DNA of 64,000 nt. Source: Pterobdella sp. o SKG-2022 (Eukaryota; Annelida; Clitellata; Hirudinida; Piscicolidae). Positions within the stretch are counted from its first letter, which is position 1. Each line of letters begins with the position of its first letter. The DNA lies in NCBI GenBank assembly GCA_964035795.1, contig OZ038322.1, positions 4,950,925 through 5,014,924 of the forward strand, given 5' to 3'. Positions 36,715-46,234 of this stretch are shown here, piece after piece. The translations under genes were made by a program, and so were the position numbers. Below the pieces are notes generated by a model. It was not told where the DNA came from. It did not search any database and saw only the letters and a program-made list of their open reading frames with translations.

Positions 36715-36905
36715 TCAACTTGATCATTCTCGACTATAGCATCCCCATCATCATCTTTTTTCTTGTCGTTGAAGGCAGTAAATTGCTTGTGTTTGAGAAT
36801 TCCTCTTGAGACAATTTTTCTTGAAATTTATCATGCATTTCCTTATACTGAATAGGGTTTTCTCCCTTCACAACAGTAAATAGCTTTCTTAATGAATGTA
36901 ATCGA
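36715..36905 (-). pseudogene. Possible coding remnant with acidic C-terminus
   Basis: On the minus strand one frame reads LRKLFTVVKGENPIQYKEMH followed by DKFQEKLSQEE. A second frame then gives KQFTAFNDKKKDDDGDAIVE with NDQVDK before a stop near 36718. The two join by one frameshift. The composition looks protein-like, but I do not recognise the family. It may be an exon of a decayed gene or part of a mobile element. Confidence 0.3.
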
Positions 36906-36947
36906 AATTGTATATTCGAAAAAAATACTGAAAATCGAAACGTTTCA

Positions 36948-37012
36948 ACATGGGATCAAACCCGGTAACTTCAGATGCATTTCTAAAGCTTTACGGGCTA
37001 TACGGCCAAAGT
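36948..37012 (-). repeat. tRNA-like sequence (SINE head?)
   Basis: The minus strand has an A-box-like GTATAGCCCGTAAAGC and a B-box-like CGGGTTTGATCCC at tRNA-like spacing, but the stems do not pair well. It is probably a decayed tRNA-derived SINE head rather than a tRNA gene. Confidence 0.4.
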
Positions 37013-37439
37013 TCATGTATTAACACAAAATTTCGTCACTCATCGTCGTCGTTGTCTTTATCATCTTTATTGTTCAAGAAATTTCAGATTTATTTTAGAT
37101 GTAAGAAAGAGGATTCTTACAGATGGCTCCATAATAAATGACATCATCCTTGGTTCTGGGCATGAAAATAAATGGCACCGAAGATAGCGTCTCAACATTG
37201 AGACTGATTTCCTGTTATAACCGTGATAATTGTAAGCTTTGGTGGCAGGTATCAACAAACTGATATTTAGTATCGTAGCCATTTCGCTTAGTGAATGATT
37301 TTTTTCTTTGTTTTTAACGGAAAGGCAAACTCCCAAGTGTGAGCTCGGTGGATTTGAATACGATAATTTCAAGTTGGACGTTAGCTCGAGCTGGGAGTCT
37401 ATAAAAATTTATCACAAACGAATAACCTTTTTTTAAAAT

Positions 37440-39890
37440 TTACTCTATCATTTTCATCATTATGTCGACTGCAGTCGAACTTCTATGAGTTTGTTTTTCC
37501 AATACTCCCTATCTTTTATAGCTGTTTCTAAATCTTCTTTATCAAGATTAGTATCATCAGCTACTTGGTTGATAAGATTTCGAGCTGGTCTTCCTCTAGT
37601 ATTTTTACCACATCTTGGTTCCCATAGTATCAATTTGTGTATAACTTCTTTACTGCGAAAGCAATGTCCTGCGAAACTCACTCTTTTTGTTGCAATTTTA
37701 TTGGTTATATTTGGTAAATTGTCAAAAAGTACCTTATTGCTTAAAAGTTTCTGCTATTTTACATTCACAACTTTTAGCATTTTTGTATAGCACCCGTTTA
37801 ACTTGGTTTCTAAATTTTTGGTAAATGTCACTGTAGTATGGAAAAATGCTAATTTCAAGTTTTTTAGCGGATTTGAATTTCAGATAGTATTTAGTTTTTG
37901 TAGAGCAACCCAATCTTTACCGATTCTTACGTCAACGTCTTTCTCGTTGGAATATATTCCAAGATCCTAGATAGAGAAAATCGTTTGTGAGTTTTATGCA
38001 TTTTTTGTTTATTGTGGTGAGTTTTAAAGGATTTTTATTGAAGGTTAATACGTGTTTGTTTTGATAAGTGTGAAGACCTATTAGTTTGGCTGCCATTTCT
38101 ACATTATGCAACAGTTTTTCAGCTTTATCCACAGAGTCTGAAAGTAAGGCAATATCATCTGCGTAGTCAATAGCTGTTATACATAGTGCTGGATGTCTCC
38201 TACTTTTAGCTTTTTCAAGAGTGAAGCCACAATAAGCTAGATTGGATATTGCTTTTCTCATTGCATAATTTACTGCTATTATGAACAGATAATGTATCTT
38301 TCTGCAAAACTTCTGCATGAATTGAAAAAAACTTGTATCACCACCTGGGCAGAAAACTTTTGCAGTAGTTTTTTTATGAAGTGAAGTTGTGTTTACAGTT
38401 TCAAAAAAAAATGCCATATGCTTTAAGTATTTCCAAAAATTTTTCTACATGAAATGAATCAAAAGCTTCATTGGAACCTAAAAAAAGCATTACTGCCGGT
38501 AATGTTTTTGACTAGCTCCTTCAATTATTACTCTAAGAGTGAGAATTTGAGCAAGAATGGATCGACCAGGTTTGAAGCCATTTTGGTTTGTTCTCAACTT
38601 TATTTCTGAAATTAAACGGATTCTATTGAGCAACATTTTATTTTATATCTTGGATACTGACGAAGATAGAGTTGTTCTTTGGTAAATACTGGCTATACTC
38701 AAGTCTCCCTTTTTTGGAACAGGTAAGATTGCATCTTGTAGCCAGCAGTTTGGTGCGTCACCAAGATATGTTTTGTTGCATACATTTAATAGTTCTTCGT
38801 TCATACAGCCTGTTTTCCATGTTTCTATTGGTATATTATCAAGGCCAGTAGCTTTGTTATTTTGAAAAGACTTTATGGAAGCTTGAAGCTCGATTGCAGT
38901 AAATTCACCAGTTTTAATTGAGAGAGTATCGAATACTTTTAGTACGGGTTGATCATCTATCTTTGGTGATTGTCCGAGAAGCTTTTGAAAGTGATCTTTC
39001 CAAACAGCAAGACGTTCTTCTGTGTTGTTTGCATAGATTCGACCACTTTTGGGCCTTTCTTCTCGTCACTTCATTCACTGTATCTCATACTAGTCTAGAA
39101 TGGTGATTTATGTGCGCATCTTTGATTACCTTTATTTTGCTTTTCACGTAATTTTTTTGTTTTTCATCATAAGCATGTTCTAGATCTTTTTTAGCTTTTT
39201 CCACAAGTAGGATGTTTGTAAGATCGTTTTTTTCTTTCTTGCGTTTGATAGCTTCGTTCAGCTCATTTCGCTTTTTGCAAACAATATCGTTTTCCATGGC
39301 AAATCTCTTTTTGGTTGGATTTTTTTTGTGACATGTTTTTTATCAGCTTCAGCGGAGCTTTTGTTATATTTTCCTAAAAATCGTTTGTTGAAGTTATCAA
39401 GATTAAGGTTTTGTAGTTGTTCGAATTGGTTTCTGATTTCTACAGCATAGCTATTTTTATATTTCCATCATTTAATAATTTTGACCAATCATGACTCATA
39501 GTTTTTTTTGCTTTTTGAGATAATGTATCTTAGAGACAATCTGATTTTCGCTGTACATACCCTGTGATCTGGTTCAAGTGGTGAGTATGTGTTGAACGAG
39601 CGACAGTCAATAGCACTATTTTTCCATTTTCTGTCCATAATTTTTTTTGAAAGTTTGTGGAAATATTATTTAGACTACAGTCGATTGATTGATCTAACAA
39701 ATATTCACCATTTCTGTTTGTATAATTATGGTAGCTGTTTCCTACACATTTATCATTGCCACTTTCAGCATTCATATTGCCTCATATAATTAGCACATTA
39801 TCTTTAGGAATAATTTCAATAGAATCTGTCAATTGATGGCAAAAGCTTTGTATTTCTAATTCGTAAGGACTGTAGCATGATATCACAGTT
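37440..39890 (-). pseudogene. LINE-A inverted copy, main part (linker, RT, C-terminus)
   Basis: This is a minus-strand copy of the element at 46235-49440. It contains the linker block NELNEAIKRKKEKNDLTNIL (39085-39297) and the RT fingers with a frameshift. An intact YADD active site (38155-38166) lies within IDYADDIALLSDSVDKAEKL. The C-terminal block is FAGHCFRSKEVIHKLILWEP with GKNTRGRPA (37460-37681). Stops and frameshifts disable it. The 3' end is a TGATGA-type simple tail, as in RTE-like elements. It continues beyond a nested insertion at 40994-41690. Its middle is virtually identical to the plus copy (see findings). Confidence 0.85.
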
Positions 39891-40993
39891 TTTTTTGGTT
39901 TGTTTTTATTAATTAAATTTTCGATCAAAAAACTTTTAAACAAAAAAAATTATGAAACATGTTAAACTCTTTTGAAATGTCTAACTATCAACAAGAATCG
40001 GTGAGCAAAATGATAAACTCAATAAGACATTAATAATGAGTAATAAAAACTTATTACTATGCTTATTTTCATTTTAATCAATTTATTATCACTATCTTCA
40101 TGGTTGTGCGCTCTTCAAAATTGCGCCTTTTTGTGCTCTGCCAGATTTGTAAGACATGGTATGGCTCAGGTAGTTAAATCTGACAATAGCAATCGACAAG
40201 CGTTGAAAAAGTCAGGTTGTCTCCAGATTGACACAAGGTACGCTTCTTCATTTTGTTCCCCAGTTCCAATAAAAAACTTCTAGTGACTGGGCCAAAAGCC
40301 CCAGAAGTTTCAACTGCTGCAGAAGTGAACAAACAACGGGGCTGAAAAATGCGTTCTTGACGATTTTAGAAATTTCCGCATTATGAGCAGAAGAGCCTGG
40401 AAAGACTGCCGAAAACAAGTCCGTACAGGTGACATTCAAAGTGAAAGACTTTTTTTCTTTATACGGAAAAACGGTGACGTCGCCGGACTTATATTAGCGT
40501 CAAAGTTAAGACCGGAAGGTTCAAGGATTGAATTGAAGCCAGCGACGTTTAAAGCTCGAAAACACAATGCCCTTCAAAGCACGATGACGAGGATAACGGC
40601 CTCCGCTTTTGACACATGAAAAAAGATGCAGCCCAAATTTATCAACCTCTTCACCACAGCGACAAACGAACTTTTGACACACGTTAGAGCCAGTACGAAA
40701 AGCCACATCGTAACGACTTTTGATGCAAGTGTGTGAAATACATTTCCAACTGCTATACTTCTGATGCCTCCATCTTTTTTGCGCAGTGCAGTTAAATTGG
40801 CTACAAAGCAAAAGTTGCGCGCGTAACTAGAAATATTTCTTGAAACGATGAAGTTACAAAGTGAACTAACAACCGACAACAATCTAACGCCAGATTTGTC
40901 TGTGGAAAAAGAAGTGAGATCAATCAAATGATTAGGGCACAAGCCATCGATACCTCCACTACTCTTTGGATGGAAGGCGGAGAGAGAATTTTC
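39891..40993 (-). mobile_element. Nested 5'-truncated RT-family element
   Basis: The insertion splits the minus LINE-A copy and is flanked by the direct duplication GATATCACAGTT (39879-39890 and 40994-41005). On the minus strand it begins with a PPSS-like RT segment, then CPNHLIDLTSFSTDKSGVR (40942 down), RKKDGGIRSIAVGNVF, and CRCGEEVDKFGLHLFSC with GRYPRHRALK (about 40580-40690). It ends in an A-rich tail next to the left duplication. Truncation at the 5' end, an A-tail and a target duplication are the signature of target-primed retrotransposition. It is the same family as 25960-27490. Confidence 0.8.
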
Positions 40994-41690
40994 GATATCA
41001 CAGTTGTTTTTGGGTTTTCATTAAAGGTCGTGACCACGATTCGTGGGCTGACTGATTCACCCTTCACTAGAAACTGGTAAGCCTTAGGGCTTACAAACAT
41101 ACCGACTCCTTTAATGGTAGCGTTGTTTTTAGCTCTTTTTTCTGGGCTGTTAACGAGTATTCAGCCGTTGCCAATATTGCAATATCTCATTGTTTCATCT
41201 GTATGATATAACTTGTGTTCTTGTATACAGGTTATATCTATATTATATTTACTAGATAAGTATGTTAATTCATATAGTTTGTGATTATTCCTTAAAGATT
41301 CGATGTTTATTGTTGCTATATTTTTTGTTAACCTACAATTCAATAAAGATCTTTTTTGTCTAATTTGTGGTAATAGCTTTTCACCAGTAGCACATTTTTC
41401 GATTCCAACTTGATGATTCGTTGGAAAACGCGCTCTTTGTTCATCCGTGCGATGAGCAATGCGGTATGGGGGTATATTTTTTTGTTTAGGCATAGAGTTT
41501 TTTTTTCTGGATGAAATTCAGGGTCTCAACTTATCTCAAAACTCTTCTTATTCGAGCAAGATTGCCTATAGTTGTTGCCAAGAGTATTTTTATCACCATA
41601 GCATCGGTATTTTGATGTATGCCAAAAAGTCTCTACTGCTTCCTACGTGGAAAAGCAGGATTTGAGGTTCACTCCTTAGATAGAGATGAA
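40994..41690 (-). pseudogene. LINE-A inverted copy, 5' part
   Basis: The minus ORF 41493-41161 begins MPKQKNIPPYRIAHRTDEQR and contains IATINIESLRNN and ITCIQEHKLYH, the first two endonuclease motifs (N and E). It corresponds to 46400-46700 of the plus copy. Homology upstream of the start (about 41495-41680) shows a shared leader. It was separated from the rest of the element by the nested insertion. Confidence 0.82.
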
Positions 41691-41699
41691 CTGCTTGCC

Positions 41700-42385
41700 G
41701 TGGAATTTCCGCAAATGCAGAAACAAAAATATATAATACTGATAATTAAAAAAAATCAATAAATAGGTTAATATTACTGATAAATGAAAGTTTTACAAAA
41801 CAGAAAGAAAAATATAGAAAATGAATACATAAAATTACAAGATAATCATAGTGAAAGGAACAAATTAAAAGGTGATCTCAAGCTATAAAACTATTAAGGC
41901 CCCGAAATGATTTGAGAAAACTTTGAAACAGTATGTAACTACTGATATTGATCAATTAATTAGAATAAAATAATAAATGGAAAAATTAATAAACAGAAAT
42001 AATCAATTAAGACTAAATATATTGAAAAATAAATAAAATAAAATAAATAAAAGGCATAATAAAGAGGGATCTTTGGTAACGTTCCGAATCGAACACCATA
42101 TACATAATTGAATTTTAAATGATTAAGTTTATTTCCTTATAAATTTTATTGTTGCTTATTTACGGATATTCAATCCTTCCAACCTCTTTTGATTAAAATG
42201 GCTAATAATAATGATTTATATCTAATATAAAAAAATAAACTTTTATAAAAAGAATTTAACGCCAAAAAAGTTAAAAGTCCAAAATGATCCAAAAGATGGG
42301 ATTCGAAACGCTGAACATAAAACTGACGCGCTAAAGAACTTAGAATCACACCACAGAAAAACTTTTTAAAAATTACGAAAGCAGG
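41700..42385. other. AT-rich spacer with tRNA-like scraps
   Basis: No gene is visible. Two B-box-like words occur on the minus strand: GTGTTCGATTCGGAACG at about 42083-42099, and CGTTTCGAATCCCATC at about 42297-42312 with TTTAGCGCG about 35 bp upstream in that orientation. These are weak hints of eroded SINEs. Confidence 0.4.
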
Positions 42386-42388
42386 TTT

Positions 42389-42553
42389 GATTAATATTAC
42401 AGAAACAAACAATAAGGTTTATTGAGAAACTTAATACACGAAGCTTTTAGTAAGATTATCTTACATCATCTGATAAGGTAAGATAATCTTACAAAAAGCT
42501 TCGTGTATTAAGTTTCTCAATAAACCTTATTGTTTGTTTCTATAATATTGATT
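42389..42553. mobile_element. Foldback MITE, family 1, copy B (best preserved)
   Basis: This is an almost perfect palindrome with arms of about 75 bp (about 42389-42465 and 42478-42553) and a loop of about 12 nt. The arms contain AGAAACAAACAATAAGGTTT, TTGAGAAACTTAATACACG and AAGCTTTTAGTAAGATTATC. Copies A (23509) and C (50342) share these words. There is no coding capacity. It would fold into a long hairpin if transcribed or single-stranded. Confidence 0.88.
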
Positions 42554-42554
42554 T

Positions 42555-43060
42555 CCGGCTATTTCACGTCCAGATTCAATTAGAACATGTATACACCAAA
42601 CCCTATTTTTTCTTTTTTAAATAGCTATTTTATAAACCGAGAATATTCATTAAAAAGAGAGTTACAATACATGAAATAAAAAAGTTGTGATAAATATTTA
42701 CCTGCAAAGAGAAAAAATTAATTATTTGTAAATAAACCCTAATTTAAATAAAACTTTTAAAAAATCTAAAATTTTTACATCAACATGTTTAGTGAAAAGT
42801 ACTTGTCTCATTTTTTTTTTAAATGAAGAAATAAAACCAATTAAATCCTATAAAAATCTAAATATATGAGCGATAAAATTAATGACCATTTCTAACGACA
42901 ACGTTACCAAAACTCTATTATAGTATCAATAATCTAGGCCGACGGCTGTCAAACCCAACTACTGGGACATGTACAGCAGCAGAATCTAATCACTATGGAG
43001 AAACTTTTCCTTAAAAGAAGTTTTGATACTGATAGATTTTTTATTTAAATTCAATTCAAA
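42555..43060. other. AT-rich spacer, no gene seen
   Basis: No coherent coding sequence, hairpin or repeat boundary was recognised. The homology with the other lectin upstream regions begins near 43060. Confidence 0.5.
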
Positions 43061-43220
43061 AATATAGGTTTGAAATAAGTTCAAAATTGAGTACACTTTA
43101 AAATTCATAAAATCAAAAGATAGTATATGCAAACATTATTCAATCAATTGAAAAGAACTGAAAGCATGCTGGAAAAAGGCATTATTCATAATCAAATGAA
43201 TAAATTATTTGGAAAATCTC

Positions 43221-43227
43221 TATAAAA
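43221..43227 (+). promoter_or_regulatory. TATA box of the lectin copy 2 gene
   Basis: TATAAAA lies 147 bp before the ATG. A conserved GTCTCTCTGTTTTGCAG follows about 30 bp downstream, where transcription would be expected to start. This word is conserved in position in the other copies and could be a pyrimidine initiator or a 3' splice site of a leader exon. Confidence 0.6.
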
Positions 43228-43367
43228 ATTGCATGGAGCAGGGGAGAATTGTCTCTCTGTTTTGCAGGTTTTAAGGTAGTTTTGCCGAAAGGTTTGCATC
43301 ATGTTTTGTCCAGTAACATTGAACGATAGAAAACGTTTTAGCTGATTAAATCTTGATAATTCTAGAC

Positions 43368-44270
43368 ATGGTTCTGAACTTAGTGGTATTTTTGACCGTC
43401 CTTTTCACCTGCTGGATCCCTGCACAAGCAAGTTAGTTTTAAGTATTTTTCAATATTATGCTAAATGAAACATGATGAATTTTTTCGGTCGTTCTTGTTT
43501 ATTATTTCTATAAAAAAGATCTTTGGTTTGAAGTCTTTTTTTTTGAGTTGATCACAACTGATGTTTAGAAAAACATTCTTCTTTTTGATTTATGGGATTG
43601 GTTGGGTTAATAAAAAGAGTATATATGCTCAAAATTTTTCCATAAGTGGTAAGACTAAACTTTTGAAATAAATACAAGTTGGTCTCAAAGAGTTCCAATG
43701 GTTAGAAAAGAATGTCTTTTTTGCAAACTGATTTGAGTTTTAACCATGTATAAACCTACAGAATGTCCAGAAAACTTCACCCAGGTGAAAGACTTATGTC
43801 TGAGAGGTTTTCATGAAAGAAAATCCTGGATAGACGCCCAAAAACATTGCAACAAGCTCAACAGCTATTTAGTTAATATTCTCAGCCAGGCAGACCAGTG
43901 CGGTTGTTCATTTCAAAGCGAACATAATGAAAGGTAAGCACTTTCAACTCTTATTCTTAAAATCTTCAAAGTTTTCTTCCACTAATTTTTGAACTGAATG
44001 CTAAATAAAACATCACCAACCAGCTACATACTCATGGTTAGGAGCTATAACTTCCACCCTTATTCCTTCAAGACTGTTTTGCCTGCAAATTTTTATCCGG
44101 AGCTTTGGGTTCCCTCACTTCCCAAAAAAAACACATACACAAATTGGCGTACTGGTGAGCCGAATGATGGTGGACGTGAAAGATGCCTTCATCTTCGTAG
44201 AACGAACAATTGGTCTGATGCGATATGCACCGGACCTTCTGGTTTCATATGCCAAGTTGATCCCAGCTGA
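43368..44270 (+). CDS. Secreted C-type lectin, intact three-exon copy
   Basis: The spliced exons are 43368-43431, 43762-43933 and 44024-44270, with GT-AG introns of 330 and 90 bp. They give 160 residues. Residues 1-20 form a hydrophobic signal peptide (MVLNLVVFLTVLFTCWIPAQ). A single C-type lectin domain follows: C23, C34, WIDAQ at 44-48, C51, CGC at 68-70, EPN at 124-126, C133, WSD at 142-144, C147 and C155 in FICQ. EPN plus W(N/S)D is the calcium and mannose-type sugar-binding arrangement in this family, so a secreted mannose-like-sugar-binding lectin is inferred. The canonical WIGG core present in copies 1 and 3 is missing because of a 7-bp deletion at the start of exon 3. The fold may therefore be altered. 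It is the only copy with intact splice sites and frame. Confidence 0.82.
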
Positions 44271-44819
44271 ACTGAAAACTCATGACACGTTTGATGCGGA
44301 ATTGACTTTGTAAAATTGAACTTTAGTTTTGCAAATAAATTAATTAAAAATATTTTGTAAAATTTATAATTAAAACATAAAAAATGAGAACCTGTTTAGA
44401 TTATAGCAGTGAATGTTGTTTCCGTAAATATACCAAATTTATCACGCATTCAACATATAAGTTGTGCGTATACGACACTATTTAAATATCAGTTAGTCGA
44501 AAATGAATGCACCAGAGACAAGCGAAAAAGTTTATATATCTTTATCCAGTACTTCATAAGTTAAATTCTGTTACTAAAAGCTTCTTGGTTAATCAAACAT
44601 TTGTTTTTATTTCAATTAACTTTTCTACTGGCTAATTTGCTTTAGGATTTTTTCCGGAGTGGAATCAGCAATAAAGAATCGTATTTTAGAATGAAGATTT
44701 TTATTTTCTTGCTGCCATCCATTTTCGACATTTTCAGTACTTTGAGACTCAGGGTATGCATTTTTTTTCTATTAATTCTGTACCAAATTTTCTGTCTTAT
44801 AAAAGATCAAAGAAACTGT

Positions 44820-44943
44820 ACACTAGTATATGTTTTTAAGGTGTCACCAAAGCAAAGAGCTAGATGGAAACCCAAAACCATTTTTGCATTTTTAAAGATC
44901 ATATGGTTAATATTCTCTGCCGAGCAAACTAGATAGCTGTTGT
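44820..44943 (+). pseudogene. Decayed lectin exon 2 relic
   Basis: The sequence from GTTTTTAAGGTGTCACCAAAG through TGGTTAATATTCTCTGCCGAG to TGTTGTTCATTTCAG aligns with lectin exon 2 (RGFH..KSWIDAQ...NILSQAD) but has several stops. A matching relic follows lectin copy 3 at 58372-58500. An older lectin copy was therefore part of the unit before duplication. Confidence 0.62.
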
Positions 44944-44954
44944 TCATTTCAGTA

Positions 44955-45180
44955 CAAACTCCCCAATTTCACTTCGTTCGAAATCACCAACTTCACTTCT
45001 TGCAAGCTCATCGACTTCACCTTCTTTGAACGCACCAACTTCTTTTTTTTGAACCTTATCATTTTCACTTTCTTCGAACTCATCAACTTCACTTACATTA
45101 ACCATATCAAATTTTTCTTCTTGATTTCTTCAAAACTCACCTACCTCACTGAGCTTGTCAAAAACATTTGCATTAATTCT
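44955..45180 (-). repeat. 24-bp coding-like tandem repeat (acidic octapeptide)
   Basis: About seven imperfect copies of a 24-bp unit read on the minus strand as octapeptides of the type SEVDEFEE, SENDKVQK, KEVGAFKE, GEVDELAR, SEVGDFER. The frame is open from about 45132 to a TGA near 44951, and one stop separates an eighth relic, KLSEVGEF. Phase is kept at exactly three-base multiples despite divergence, which suggests a formerly translated acidic repeat. The parent gene is not recognised. Confidence 0.5.
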
Positions 45181-45632
45181 TACAATTACCTCTACCACTC
45201 ATAACACATCTTTTTCTTCTCCACCAAAAAAAATTTTTTTTGGAAATTAATTATCAAATGTTAAAACCCTAAAATTCTCAAGATCTCTTTGAACTTTTCA
45301 TTAAGTCTACTCACTCTATCTTATCCAATTCAAAGATTTTTGATTTCACCATCAGAACTCTCACACACCAAATCTGTCTGTCAACAAAATCTTCTCAATC
45401 GAAAAAACTATAATAAAAAAACAGAGTCTCATCAACTTCAACATGGCTATAAACACTCTCAAAACAACACCTGAAATAAAAATTAGCACTCCTCCGACCC
45501 AGCTTTCATTTTTTCCAACGTTCCACAACTTATCACTGAATCCAATCTGGAAGAATCAATAAAGGCAAAGTTCAACAATTCTAGCATTGAAAACAACGTA
45601 TACAAAATTAAAAAAAAAACACAAACAGTCTA

Positions 45633-45925
45633 TCAACTCTCGAAAGGTACGTTCAAGTACCTCGTCATCTCACTAAAATCTTTCTTAATAGCAATAGAAT
45701 CGAGCTTTCTATAGACTGCTTTTAAATCCGTTTCAATCTGAAACCGTTTCGCTGCTTCAATTGTCAACTCTACGAGCATTCCAGCAGTAAATGTAGTACA
45801 AAACCGAAACACACTGAATTTCCTTGCCGTTCTTTTCCAAAATGCACTTTGAGAAAAAACCAAGCAGATCATTTGGCTGGCTTTAGAGACTGCCCTAAAT
45901 TCATTAGGCAGAAGCTGCTAAAGCA
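45633..45925 (-). pseudogene. Unrecognised coding fragment
   Basis: A minus frame is open from about 45921 to the stop near 45633. It gives roughly 95 residues with normal protein composition, including FRAVSKASQMICLVFSQSAF, MLVELTIEAAKRFQIETDLK and AVYRKLDSIAIKKDFSEM. It stops just short of the MITE at 45944. I do not recognise the family. It could be an exon of a broken host gene or part of a mobile element, perhaps the same gene as the octapeptide repeat downstream. Confidence 0.4.
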
Positions 45926-45943
45926 GAAAAACCTAAACCTTTT

Positions 45944-46210
45944 TGTTAACAAAGTAACATTTTCAAGTATGAGAAACACAATAGTGACACCGCTTATTTA
46001 TATGTAATTGGGGATAAAGTTAACCTTAGCGTTCATGAATGTTAATGATCGTTGCCTCTAATTTATATGATAGTCCTTCTCATTCTATAGCTTTTGTTAT
46101 ATTTCTTTACAACATTCATGAACGCCAAGATAAACTTTAACCCCAATTACAGTATAAATAAGCGATGTCACTAGTGTGTTTCTTATACTTAAAAATGTTA
46201 CTTTGTTAAG
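45944..46210. mobile_element. MITE, family 2, with about 105-bp inverted arms
   Basis: The left arm 45944-46048 starts GTTAACAAAGTAACATTTTC and the right arm 46107-46210 is its reverse complement at roughly 85-90 percent by eye. Shared words include GAAACACA, GACA.CGCTTATTTATA, TAATTGGGG and GCGTTCATGAATGTT. The central 60 bp are not palindromic and no gene lies inside. It sits immediately 5' of LINE-A. Confidence 0.85.
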
Positions 46211-46234
46211 AAAAAGCTTCGTATGCTTTTTTCA

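Noticed and set aside
38918..39106. Plus ORF identical to a minus ORF at 47745-47933, as a conserved small protein
   Set aside because: Both are antisense shadows of the LINE-A linker inside the near-identical tract, so the identity is DNA-level.
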